This document shows, in pieces, positions 25,813 to 34,127 of a stretch of 64,000 bases of DNA. How positions within the stretch are numbered: the stretch's first letter is position 1; the number at the start of each line of letters is the position of its first letter. The notes below the pieces were generated by a model. It was not told the DNA's origin and did not search any database. It saw only the letters and a list, made by a program, of their open reading frames with translations. The DNA comes from Streptomyces sp. Ncost-T10-10d (lineage in GTDB: Bacteria > Actinomycetota > Actinomycetes > Streptomycetales > Streptomycetaceae), in contig NZ_FMDF01000160.1 in assembly GCF_900091955.1 (NCBI RefSeq), positions 47,136 to 111,135 of the forward strand. The letters are read 5' to 3'. The position numbers and the translations under genes were made by a program.

Positions 25813-28389
25813 GTGCCTGGCACCAATTTGACCCGCGAAGAGGCACAGGAGCGGGCGCGCCTGCTGACCGTGGACGCGTACGAGATCGATCTCGACCTCT
25901 CCGGAGCGCAGGAGGGCGGCACCTACCGGTCCGTGACCACCGTGCGCTTCGACTCCGCCGAAGCCGGTGCGGAGACCTTCATCGACCTGGTCGCCCCGGC
26001 CGTGCACGAGGTCGAGCTGAACGGCAGGTCGCTGGATGTCGCGGCCGTGTTCCGCGACTCGCGCATCAGGCTCCCGCACCTGGTCGCGGGCTCCAACGAG
26101 CTGAAGGTCGTCGCCGACTGCTCGTACACCAACACGGGTGAGGGCCTGCACCGCTTCGTCGACCCGGTCGACCAGCAGGCGTACCTCTACACCCAGTTCG
26201 AGGTTCCGGACGCGCGTCGCGTCTTCGCCAGCTTCGAACAGCCCGACCTCAAGGCGACGTTCCGGTTCACGGTGAAGGCGCCGCAGGGCTGGTCGGTCAT
26301 CTCGAACTCGCCGACGCCCGAGCCGCAGGACGACGTCTGGTCCTTCGAGCCGACACCCCGCATCTCGACGTACATCACGGCCCTGATCGTCGGCCCGTAC
26401 CACTCGGTGCACAGCAGCTACGAGAAGGACGGCCAGTCCGTTCCGCTCGGCATCTACTGCCGTCCGTCGCTGGCCGAGTTCCTCGACGCGGACGCGATCT
26501 TCGACGTGACGCGGCAGGGCTTCGACTGGTTCCAGGAGAAGTTCGACTACGACTACCCGTTCGCCAAGTACGACCAGCTGTTCGTCCCGGAGTTCAACGC
26601 CGGTGCGATGGAGAACGCGGGCGCGGTCACCATCCGCGACCAGTACGTGTTCCGTTCGAAGGTGACGGACGCGGCGTACGAGCGGCGTGCGGAGACCATC
26701 CTGCACGAGCTGGCGCACATGTGGTTCGGCGACCTCGTCACCATGGAATGGTGGAACGACCTGTGGCTGAACGAGTCGTTCGCCACGTACACCTCGGTCG
26801 CCTGCCAGGCGTACGCGGAGGGCTCGAAGTGGCCGCACTCCTGGACCACGTTCGCCAACTCCGAGAAGACCTGGGCCTACCGCCAGGACCAGCTGCCGTC
26901 CACGCACCCGATCATGGCGGACATCCGTGACCTGGACGATGTGCTGGTCAACTTCGACGGGATCACGTACGCCAAGGGCGCCTCGGTCCTGAAGCAGCTG
27001 GTGGCGTACGTCGGCATGGACGAGTTCTTCAAGGGCGTCCAGGCGTACTTCAAGGCGCACGCGTTCGGCAACACCCGGCTGTCCGACCTGCTGGGCGCGC
27101 TGGAGGAGACCTCCGGCCGCGACCTGAAGACCTGGTCGAAGGCGTGGCTGGAGACGGCGGGCATCAACATCCTGCGCCCTGAGATCGAGACGGACGAGAA
27201 CGGCCACGTCACGTCCTTCACGGTCCTCCAGGAGGCCCCGGCCCTCCCCGCCGGCGCGAAGGGCGAGCCGACGCTGCGGCCCCACCGCATCGCGATCGGC
27301 TGCTACGACCACAACGACTCCGGCAAGCTGGTCCGTACGAACCGGATCGAGCTGGACGTCGACGGCGCGCGCACGACCGTGCCGTTCCCGGCCGGCACCG
27401 CCCGCCCCGCCGTGATCCTGCTGAACGACGACGACCTCTCGTACGCGAAGGTCCGTCTCGACGAGGAGTCGCTGCGCGTCGTCACCGAACACCTCGGCGA
27501 CTTCACCGAGTCCCTCCCCCGCGCCCTGTGCTGGGCCTCCGCCTGGGACATGACCCGCGACGGCGAGCTGGCGACCCGGGACTACCTCTCCCTGGTGCTC
27601 TCCAGCATCGGCAAGGAGTCGGACATCGGCGTCGTCCAGTCGCTGCACCGTCAGGTGAAGCTGGCGCTGGACCTGTACGCGGCGCCGGAGTGGCGCGAGG
27701 CCGGGCTGACACAGTGGACCGAGGCCACGCTGGCGCACCTGCGCGCGGCGGAGCCGGGCAGCGACCACCAGCTGGCCTGGGCCCGCGCCTTCGCGGCGAC
27801 GGCCCGCACCCCGCAGCAGACGGACCTGCTGCAGTCGCTGCTCGACGGCAAGGAGACGATCGAGGGCCTCGCCGTCGACACGGAGCTGCGCTGGGCGTTC
27901 ATCGAGCGGCTCGCCGCCACCGGCCTGCTCGAAGAGGACGAGATCGCCGCCGAGTACGAGCGCGACAAGACGGCGGCGGGCGAACGCCACGCGGCGACCG
28001 CCCGCGCGGCCCGCCCCACCGAGGAGGCGAAGGCGGAGGCGTGGGCCTCGGTCGTCGAGTCCGACAAGCTGCCGAACTCCCTCCAGGAGGCGGTCATCGC
28101 CGGCTTCGTCCAGACCGACCAGCGCGAACTGCTCGCTCCGTACACGGAGAAGTTCTTCGCAGCGGTCAAGGGCGTCTGGGAGTCGCGCAGCCACGAGATG
28201 GCGCAGCAGATCGCCGTCGGCCTCTACCCGGCCGTCCAGGTCTCGCAGGCCACGCTGGACACCACGGACGCCTGGCTGTCCTCGGCGGAGCCGAACGCGG
28301 CCCTGCGCCGTCTGATGTCCGAGTCGCGTTCGGGTGTGGAGCGCGCGCTGAAGGCCCAGGCCGCGGACGCTGCGGCGGCCACGGCGTAA
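25813..28389 (+). CDS. pepN: Aminopeptidase N (M1 family), copy 2
   Basis: 858 residues from GTG 25813, which has AAGGAG eight bases upstream; the frame is open to 25777. M1 features: GAMEN at 264-268, zinc site H298-E-x2-H302 with E321 (HELAHMWFGDLVTMEWWNDL ... NES). It is collinear with copy 1 from start to end, so the two are paralogues; the upstream 30 bases are also alike (both have a GGATnA block, a cGTnACA block and a nearby AAGGAG). It is cytosolic. Having two copies suggests different specificity or regulation. It ends with a strong terminator. Confidence 0.94.
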   Translation: MPGTNLTREEAQERARLLTVDAYEIDLDLSGAQEGGTYRSVTTVRFDSAEAGAETFIDLVAPAVHEVELNGRSLDVAAVFRDSRIRLPHLVAGSNELKVVADCSYTNTGEGLHRFVDPVDQQAYLYTQFEVPDARRVFASFEQPDLKATFRFTVKAPQGWSVISNSPTPEPQDDVWSFEPTPRISTYITALIVGPYHSVHSSYEKDGQSVPLGIYCRPSLAEFLDADAIFDVTRQGFDWFQEKFDYDYPFAKYDQLFVPEFNAGAMENAGAVTIRDQYVFRSKVTDAAYERRAETILHELAHMWFGDLVTMEWWNDLWLNESFATYTSVACQAYAEGSKWPHSWTTFANSEKTWAYRQDQLPSTHPIMADIRDLDDVLVNFDGITYAKGASVLKQLVAYVGMDEFFKGVQAYFKAHAFGNTRLSDLLGALEETSGRDLKTWSKAWLETAGINILRPEIETDENGHVTSFTVLQEAPALPAGAKGEPTLRPHRIAIGCYDHNDSGKLVRTNRIELDVDGARTTVPFPAGTARPAVILLNDDDLSYAKVRLDEESLRVVTEHLGDFTESLPRALCWASAWDMTRDGELATRDYLSLVLSSIGKESDIGVVQSLHRQVKLALDLYAAPEWREAGLTQWTEATLAHLRAAEPGSDHQLAWARAFAATARTPQQTDLLQSLLDGKETIEGLAVDTELRWAFIERLAATGLLEEDEIAAEYERDKTAAGERHAATARAARPTEEAKAEAWASVVESDKLPNSLQEAVIAGFVQTDQRELLAPYTEKFFAAVKGVWESRSHEMAQQIAVGLYPAVQVSQATLDTTDAWLSSAEPNAALRRLMSESRSGVERALKAQAADAAAATA

Positions 28390-28410
28390 CGACTGAACGG
28401 TGAAGCAGTG

Positions 28411-28443
28411 AGGGGCGCCTCCCGCGATGGCGGGGGCGCCCCT
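28411..28443 (+). terminator. Terminator after the second aminopeptidase N gene
   Basis: GC-rich hairpin (AGGGGCGCC-T-CCCGC with GCGGG-GGCGCCCCT, one bulged T) followed by TCCTCTCT. Confidence 0.75.
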
Positions 28444-28468
28444 TCCTCTCTCCCACCCGGTTGTCGGA

Positions 28469-28639
28469 TCACAGCAGCCGGAACGTCTCACCACCCGGGT
28501 CGGCCACGGCCCTGATCTCCGCGCCCGCAGTCGCTGCCGCCACGCCATGAGGCATCGGGCCTCCGGCCTCGAACACCGGGAATCCGGCTCCGCCGACGCG
28601 CACGCGCATCCGGATCCGTCCGGGCACAGCCGTCCGTGC
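28469..28639 (-). pseudogene. Remnant of a glyoxalase/VOC-family gene (C-terminal end)
   Basis: An open frame of 56 codons ending at 28469 reads VGGAGFPVFEAGGPMPHGV and then AEIRAVADPGGETFRLL, the typical last strands of a VOC metalloenzyme-fold protein. A stop directly precedes it and no start or N-terminal half is present. It is most likely the leftover of a deleted gene. Confidence 0.5.
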
Positions 28640-28776
28640 TCACGCCCTCGTCCGGGGGCGTCGGCCTTGGAAACCGCCCGTCGGGCGGGCGCCGTCGCGC
28701 AGCCGTCCGACGGGCGGGAGCAAAGGGGGTTACAGGAGGAAGGCGATTACGGGAGGAAGAGGTTGCGGGATGGGGG

Positions 28777-29916
28777 TCATGCGCCCGACTCCTCGTGGCG
28801 CCGGACCAGTTCGGCCGCACCCGACTCCGTCAGGCTGCCGTGCAGGCGCATGCGGGCGACTCCGCCGTCCGGGAAGGCGTCGAGACGGACGTGGGTGACG
28901 ATCGCCCGGTCGCGGAGGGGGAAGCGGTGGAGGGTGTCGGGCTGGAGCCTGGTGCGGGGGATGATCTCGAACCATTCACCCGTCTCACCGTTGCGGCCCT
29001 GGAGGGCGATCCAGCCGGCCGCGTTGCCCTTGAGGTAGGCCGTGTCGATCTCGACCGCGCGGACCACGCCCTGGGCGGGGAGGCGGAAGCGGACCCAGTC
29101 GTTCGTGTCGCGGACCCGGCGGCGGCGGTTCTCCCAGCCGTCGTCCATCTTGCGGGAGGTGCCGGGCAGGATGATCTGGGTCGGCGAGGAGTAGAAGCGG
29201 TCGGAGGCGTCCTCGTAACTGCCGCCGTTCAGGACCGAGATCAGGTCGAAGGTGCCGAGCATGGCGAGCCAGGACGGGTCGGGGAGGACCTCGCCGTGGA
29301 CGCGGAGCCGGGCGATGCCGCCGTCGGGGTGCTGGCAGAGACGGACATGGGTGTAGCGACGGCCGCCGGTGATCTCGAAGCCGTTGGCGGCGTGGCCGCG
29401 TACGGGGGTCGGCGGGACGATCTCCTCCCACTTCACGTCGTCGGCGAGGAGTTCGGCAGGGCCGGGTGAGCCCTCGACCGCCGTCGCCTGGATCGAGACG
29501 CGCTGCGGGTAGTTGCCGCGGAAGTGGGCCGTGTCGACGACGATGCCGCGAATGATGCCGGGAGCACCGAGGCGGATCAGGGCCCAGTCGTGCTCCTCGG
29601 GGGCCGGGAACGGATGGGCCGCGTCCGCACCGCGTCGGCGGCGGGTCTCCCAGCCGTCCATGATCTTGCCCTTGTGGCCGAAGTGCTCGGGGTCGAAGAC
29701 CGCGCGCTCCCGGACCAGGAGGTTCTCGCGCTGGGCGAAGAACTCGTCGTTGGCGGCGATCACACCCGCGCCGAGGCGGCGGTCGGCGAGGTCGACGAGT
29801 TCGGTGAAGGGGAGGTCGGTGGTGCGGTAGTCGGCGTACGGGTCGCCACCGCCGTACGGAGCCGCATCGTTGGCGTGGGGGTCCTCGTGCCGGTTCTCAT
29901 TCTGTTCGAAGGTCAT
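28777..29916 (-). CDS. alc: Allantoicase
   Basis: 379 residues with two repeated allantoicase domains. Domain 1 has DGWETRRRR, HDWALIRLG and GIVVDTAHFRGNYP. Domain 2 repeats them as DDGWENRRRR, NDWVRFRLP and AVEIDTAYLKGNAA. Each ends in a THVRL ... PDGGIARLRVHGE or PDGGVARMRLHGS motif. It hydrolyses allantoate to ureidoglycolate and urea in purine nitrogen recovery. The start ATG is at 29916. The partner allantoinase and the ureide regulator are not in this window, so alc is separated from the rest of the pathway here. A LysR gene lies 55 bases upstream on the same strand. Confidence 0.93.
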   Translation of the reverse strand: MTFEQNENRHEDPHANDAAPYGGGDPYADYRTTDLPFTELVDLADRRLGAGVIAANDEFFAQRENLLVRERAVFDPEHFGHKGKIMDGWETRRRRGADAAHPFPAPEEHDWALIRLGAPGIIRGIVVDTAHFRGNYPQRVSIQATAVEGSPGPAELLADDVKWEEIVPPTPVRGHAANGFEITGGRRYTHVRLCQHPDGGIARLRVHGEVLPDPSWLAMLGTFDLISVLNGGSYEDASDRFYSSPTQIILPGTSRKMDDGWENRRRRVRDTNDWVRFRLPAQGVVRAVEIDTAYLKGNAAGWIALQGRNGETGEWFEIIPRTRLQPDTLHRFPLRDRAIVTHVRLDAFPDGGVARMRLHGSLTESGAAELVRRHEESGA

Positions 29917-29971
29917 GCGCCTACTGTCGCGGCGGACAACCCATTAGGTCCATCGAAACTTTTTGCATTAT

Positions 29972-30895
29972 TTATTCAGCTGAAGTGAACGATGAGGCCG
30001 CTTCGCCGAGCGCCGCGAGGACTCTGGCCACCGCCGGACCCCGCTCGGCCCCCTGCCGTACCGCCGCCACCACATGGCGTCGCGGCTGGTCCGCTTCCAG
30101 TGCGCGCATCACCACACCGCCCCGGCTGTGCCGTTCCGCCGATGCCATGCGCGGGATCAGGGCCACCCCCATGCCCGCCTCGACCATGGCCAGGATCGCC
30201 GTCCAGCCGGAGGCACTGTGCGCCTGCTCGGGCACGAATCCGGCGGCCTCGCACGCGGCCGTCGTGATCTGTGACCAGGGGCCCGAGCCACCGAAGATCC
30301 AAGGGTCGCCGGAGAGATCCGCCAGACGGAGGGCGGGCGCCGCGGCGAGGCGGTGGTCCGCGGGCAGGGCCACGTCCAGGGGGTCCGCCAGCAGGGGCGA
30401 CACCGCGAACCGGGGGTCGCGGGCCGTCGGGGCGTGCGCGGCCAGGGACAGGGCGAGGTCCACATCACCGGCGGCCAGGAGTTCGTACGCCTGCGCGGCC
30501 TCCGCCTCCCGCACCCGTACGTCCGGTCCCGGGCGCTCTTCGGCGCGCAGCCGCTGGATCGCCGGTACGACGAGGGCGGGCACCGCCGTCGAGAACGCCG
30601 CGATCCGTACCTCGCCGGCCTCGCCGCGCAGATAGCCGGTCAGCTCGGCGTCGGCGCGCTCCAGTTGGGCGAAGACGGCCTCGGCGTGGCGCAGCACGAG
30701 GTGCGCCGCGTCGGTGAGGCGGACCCGTCGGCCCTGGGCCTCCAGAAGCGGTACGCCGAGCTGGCCGGACAGGTTGGACAGCTGCTGCGAGACCGCGGAC
30801 GGGGTCATCAGCAGGGCCTGCGCGGTCGCGGTGACCGTGCCCCGGTCGCGCAGGGTGCGAAGGATGCGGAGCTTCTTGACGTCCCACTCGATCAT
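29972..30895 (-). CDS. LysR-family transcriptional regulator
   Basis: 307 residues. The N-terminal winged helix-turn-helix (KKLRILRTLRDRGTVTATAQ, then MTPSAVSQQLSNL) is followed by a periplasmic-binding-like effector domain (GEVRIAAFSTAVPALVVPAI; FVSP-type strands in DVDLALSL). It ends 55 bases before the alc start on the same strand. Its position suggests control of alc or itself, but LysR regulators usually act on divergent genes, and the divergent side has only the small membrane protein gene on the same strand. The effector is unknown. Confidence 0.88.
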   Translation of the reverse strand: MIEWDVKKLRILRTLRDRGTVTATAQALLMTPSAVSQQLSNLSGQLGVPLLEAQGRRVRLTDAAHLVLRHAEAVFAQLERADAELTGYLRGEAGEVRIAAFSTAVPALVVPAIQRLRAEERPGPDVRVREAEAAQAYELLAAGDVDLALSLAAHAPTARDPRFAVSPLLADPLDVALPADHRLAAAPALRLADLSGDPWIFGGSGPWSQITTAACEAAGFVPEQAHSASGWTAILAMVEAGMGVALIPRMASAERHSRGGVVMRALEADQPRRHVVAAVRQGAERGPAVARVLAALGEAASSFTSAE

Positions 30896-30998
30896 GGCCG
30901 CAACCTACCCGGCGCCCGGACCGGGCATCCGGGTCCGGACATGCGTGTGCGCCGCACGGTACGGGGTACCTGCGGCGCACTCGGGAAGAGCGTGGGTG

Positions 30999-31229
30999 CT
31001 AGGCCTGCTTCTTGGACTTGTCGAGGACCATGACCAGGCCCGCGATGACCACGAACAGGGCGATGGGAGCCACGACGTAGAGACCGATCGTCTCCATCAC
31101 GCTCAGGCCGGGACCCGGGTCGTCACCGGCGTCACGGGTCAGCGCAAGCGCGGGGGACGACATGAGCAGCATCATCAGCGTCGTACCGGCCGCCACGGCG
31201 CCGGCGCGCATTGCGTTCTTCTTGTCCAC
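30999..31229 (-). CDS. Small membrane protein with signal sequence
   Basis: 76 residues from GTG 31229. It starts VDKKNAMRAGAVAAGTTLMM with a signal-like core ending in PALALT, then a short Asp/Gly/Pro loop and one more helix (ETIGLYVVAPIALFVVIAGL) before a KSKKQA tail. The expected topology is an exported loop and a C-terminal tail in the cytosol. It is too short for a catalytic role and is not recognised as a known family. It lies downstream of malQ, on the same strand with a 56-base gap. Confidence 0.65.
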   Translation of the reverse strand: MDKKNAMRAGAVAAGTTLMMLLMSSPALALTRDAGDDPGPGLSVMETIGLYVVAPIALFVVIAGLVMVLDKSKKQA

Positions 31230-31285
31230 GGTGCAAACGTAGCGAACGCCCAGGACGGGCGCGCGCCCGGGGGTGCCGTACGGGG

Positions 31286-33544
31286 TCACGAGCGGGATTC
31301 CGGATGGAATTCCGGGTGGGGATCCGGGCGGGTTCCCGGGCGGTTCCCGCGAGATTCGAAGACCTCCATCAGCCGGTGCAGGCGGGGTGCGGCGGCCAGC
31401 TCCTCCAGGGTGACCGGGTGGCCGTCCGCGTCGGCGACGGGCAGTCGCCAGTTGGGGTACTGGTCCCAGGTGCCGGGGAGGTTCTGCGGGCGGCGGTCGC
31501 CCAGCGTGTCGGGCAGCCAGACTCCGACCATGCGGGCGGGGGTGCGCAGCAGGAAGCGGTGTACGGCGCGGGCGGCGCCCTCCTCGTCGCCCGCCCCCTC
31601 GGGAAACAGGCCGAGCCGGGCGAGATGTCCCAGCCACTCGGCGGTGTCGGTCGCGTCCGCGGTCAGCTCCTCGGCGAGGCTGCGGGTGAGCAGGCCGAGG
31701 CGGTGGCGCAGCGTCACATGGTCGCCGGTCAGCCGGGCTGCGGTGGACGGCAGGTCGTGCGTGGTGACGGTGGCCAGGCAGCCCTCGCGCCACGCCTCGG
31801 GGGCCAGCGGGCGGCCGGTGCCCGCCCAGTCCCGTTCGAACCAGAGCACGGAAGTGCCGAGCACGCCGCGTCGGGCCAGCGCCTCGCGTACCCCCGGCTC
31901 GACGGTGCCGAGGTCCTCCCCCATGACGACCGCACCGGCCCGGTGCGCCTCCAGGACGAGGACGGCGAGCATCGCCTCGGCGTCGTGGCTGACGTAGGTG
32001 CCCTCGGTGGGCGGGCGCCCCTCGGGCACCCACCAGAGCCGGAACAGACCCATGACGTGGTCGATGCGCAGGGCTCCCGCGTGGGCGAACAGTCCGCGCA
32101 GCAGTCCTCGGTACGGGGCGTAGCCGGACGCGGCGAGGACGTCGGGGCGCCAGGGCGGCAGGCCCCAGTCCTGGCCGCGGGCGTTGAAGGCGTCCGGAGG
32201 CGCGCCGACGGACATGCCGTGCGCGAAGGCGTCCTGCTGGGCCCAGGCGTCGGCGCCGCCGGGGTGCACGCCGACGGCGAGGTCGTGCACGATACCGACG
32301 GCCATTTCGGCGTCCAGGGCGGCACGCTGGGCGGCGGCGAGCTGGCTGTCGGTCAGCCAGGCGAGCCGGCAGTGGAAATCGACCCGGTCCAGCAGCGCGC
32401 GGCGGGCGCGGGCGGTCTCCTTGGAACGGGGGTCGCGGAGCGCGGGCGGCCAGGTGTGCCAGTCGGAGCCGTGCACCTCCGCGAGGGCGCACCACAGGGC
32501 GTGGTCCTCCAGGGCCTGTCCCTGCTCGGCCAGGAAGTCGCAGTACGCGGCGCGGCGGCCCGGGGTGAGGGGCACCTTCGTCACGAGTTCGAGGGCCTGG
32601 CGCTTGAGCTCCCAGACGGCGTCCCGGTCGATCAGGGCGGCCTTGTTCAGCACGGTGTCGCTGAGCGTCGCCGCGTCCTGGCGCAGATCGTCGAGGGTGC
32701 CCCGGTCCGGCACGTGCCCGTACTCGGGGATGGACTCGATGTGCAGATGGACGGGGTCGGGGAAACGCCGTGACGACGGGCGGTACGGGGACGGGTCGGT
32801 GGGATTGCCGGGCACGGCGGCGTGGAGCGGGTTCACCTGGACGAATCCGGCGCCGAGGGTCCGCCCGGACCAGGCGGCGAGGTCGGCGAGGTCCCCGAGG
32901 TCGCCCATGCCCCAGGAGCGGGCGGAGAGCAGGGAGTAGAGCTGGACGAGGAATCCGTGGCTGCGTGCGGGCGGCTGCGGCACCCGGGACGGGGCGACGA
33001 CGAGCGTGCCGGTCGCGCTCCGGCCACCCGGAGCGCGTACGGCCAACCGGTGCACCCCGAGCGGCGGTTCGACCCACCAGGCGGGGGTCGGGGGCACGCG
33101 CGTCGGGGCACCGCCTCCCGCACCTTCAGCCGCGTCCGTTCCGCTCTCCCCGTCCGCACCCGCGCCTGCGTCGGCGGTGCCCCGTCCCGAAACGGCCGGA
33201 TCCGGTCGGTCGGCCGGAATGTACATCCGCCGAGGCGGGGGCGATCCGCCGTCCCCTCCTCGATCGAGTCCGATGTCCAGCGAAGTGCCGGGCGGCAGGG
33301 TGGTCAGGGCCGGGGGCAGTGGCTCCCCGGTCCACACCACCAGCGTCGGCGGCAGCAGCCGGGAACGGGCCGAGGACTCGGCGGCGACGAGCGATTCCCG
33401 TACCGATTCGGGCGTGGCGGCGTCCACACCGAGCGCGGCGAGCACGGCGATGACGGTGTCGTCGGGAACGGACACCGTGACATCGGCGGACGGGGAGTAG
33501 GAGGTGGCGACGCCGTGCAGTGCGGCGAGCCGGGACAAGCCCAT
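31286..33544 (-). CDS. malQ: 4-alpha-glucanotransferase (GH77)
   Basis: 752 residues, the long actinobacterial form with an N-terminal extra domain (1-150) before the GH77 barrel. Barrel motifs: GFVQVNPLHAAVPGNPTDPSP, RIDHVMGLFRLWWVPEG (nucleophile Asp), VVMGEDLGTVEPGVREAL (acid/base Glu) and TTHDLPSTAA (stabilising Asp). It moves alpha-1,4-glucan chains between maltodextrins in glycogen and maltose metabolism. Its ATG directly follows the TGA of the small repeat-protein gene, and its GGAG lies inside that gene, so the two are translationally coupled. Confidence 0.93.
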   Translation of the reverse strand: MGLSRLAALHGVATSYSPSADVTVSVPDDTVIAVLAALGVDAATPESVRESLVAAESSARSRLLPPTLVVWTGEPLPPALTTLPPGTSLDIGLDRGGDGGSPPPRRMYIPADRPDPAVSGRGTADAGAGADGESGTDAAEGAGGGAPTRVPPTPAWWVEPPLGVHRLAVRAPGGRSATGTLVVAPSRVPQPPARSHGFLVQLYSLLSARSWGMGDLGDLADLAAWSGRTLGAGFVQVNPLHAAVPGNPTDPSPYRPSSRRFPDPVHLHIESIPEYGHVPDRGTLDDLRQDAATLSDTVLNKAALIDRDAVWELKRQALELVTKVPLTPGRRAAYCDFLAEQGQALEDHALWCALAEVHGSDWHTWPPALRDPRSKETARARRALLDRVDFHCRLAWLTDSQLAAAQRAALDAEMAVGIVHDLAVGVHPGGADAWAQQDAFAHGMSVGAPPDAFNARGQDWGLPPWRPDVLAASGYAPYRGLLRGLFAHAGALRIDHVMGLFRLWWVPEGRPPTEGTYVSHDAEAMLAVLVLEAHRAGAVVMGEDLGTVEPGVREALARRGVLGTSVLWFERDWAGTGRPLAPEAWREGCLATVTTHDLPSTAARLTGDHVTLRHRLGLLTRSLAEELTADATDTAEWLGHLARLGLFPEGAGDEEGAARAVHRFLLRTPARMVGVWLPDTLGDRRPQNLPGTWDQYPNWRLPVADADGHPVTLEELAAAPRLHRLMEVFESRGNRPGTRPDPHPEFHPESRS

Positions 33545-33817
33545 TCAGACTCCTGGGAACTCCATGCCCCACGCGCCGCCGGAGGTGGCCGGCTCGCTGG
33601 TCAGCGGGGCATTGACGGCGAGCGGGGCTTCGCTGGTCAGTGGTGTGGCGTCGGCGAGCGGCGGCTCGCTGGTGAGAGGTATCGCGTCGGCGAGCGGCGG
33701 CTCGCTCGTCAGCGGACCGGGGCCGGGCCCGGCGGCCGAAACCGCACCGGGCAGCGGGACGGGACCGGGTTCCTGTTGGGAGAGGGCGGAGAGCAGAAGC
33801 TGCGCGGCAGCGGGCAT
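33545..33817 (-). CDS. Small protein with four 12-residue repeats, coupled to malQ
   Basis: 90 residues with GGGAGG six bases before the ATG. A Pro/Gly/Ala-rich first third is followed by four tandem units PLTSEPPLADAI, PLTSEPPLADAT, PLTSEAPLAVNA and PLTSEPATSGGA, then WGMEFPGV. The DNA repeat unit is 36 bases (33590-33722). The TGA touches the malQ ATG, so it may set malQ translation. No signal peptide, no Cys and no known domain. The opposite strand also has an open Gly/Ser/Ala-rich repeat frame, but without a start. Confidence 0.55.
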   Translation of the reverse strand: MPAAAQLLLSALSQQEPGPVPLPGAVSAAGPGPGPLTSEPPLADAIPLTSEPPLADATPLTSEAPLAVNAPLTSEPATSGGAWGMEFPGV

Positions 33818-34127
33818 GGTGGCCTCCCGGCCGTGGAGGAACAGGACACAGCAGACCTACCCAGCGGGCTCGACCGCAGACGTAGGCGTTACCACAACGA
33901 ATTCAACGTGCCCTGGGTCACATTTCGTCCCCGGAGCCCGGTTCTCCGTAAGTTGTCCGCTGTTTTCGGCCATTCGACGTCATCCTTGGCGTCGCCCGTC
34001 AACAGCCGATCACCCCTCACCTCACCCGCCGCATCGGGCATTTACGGCACAACAGCCCCCCGCATTGACACCCTCGCGCGTGGGTGGTGGGCTCGGAGCC
34101 CACCCGTGGGAGCGAGGGAGAAGAGCA
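33818..34127. other. Divergent intergenic region between the malQ unit and the hexosaminidase gene
   Basis: 310 bases, AT-richer than its surroundings in 33880-34000, with no gene. It should hold both promoters. A TTGACA-like hexamer is at 34067-34072, and a palindrome at 34086-34104 is close to the hexosaminidase start. Confidence 0.5.
34086..34104. promoter_or_regulatory. Palindrome upstream of the secreted hexosaminidase gene
   Basis: GGTGGGCTC-G-GAGCCCACC: perfect nine-base arms, 24 bases before the ATG. It could be an operator or a 5' UTR hairpin; it does not look like a DasR site. Confidence 0.5.

Noticed and set aside
25714..28548. Minus-strand extension upstream of the antitoxin gene across the second pepN
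   Set aside because: The true antitoxin start is ATG 25713; the sequence further upstream is a shadow of pepN.
33590..33722. Plus-strand Gly/Ser/Ala repeat frame across the repeat gene
   Set aside because: It has no start codon with a ribosome site; the minus-strand frame has both and abuts malQ.
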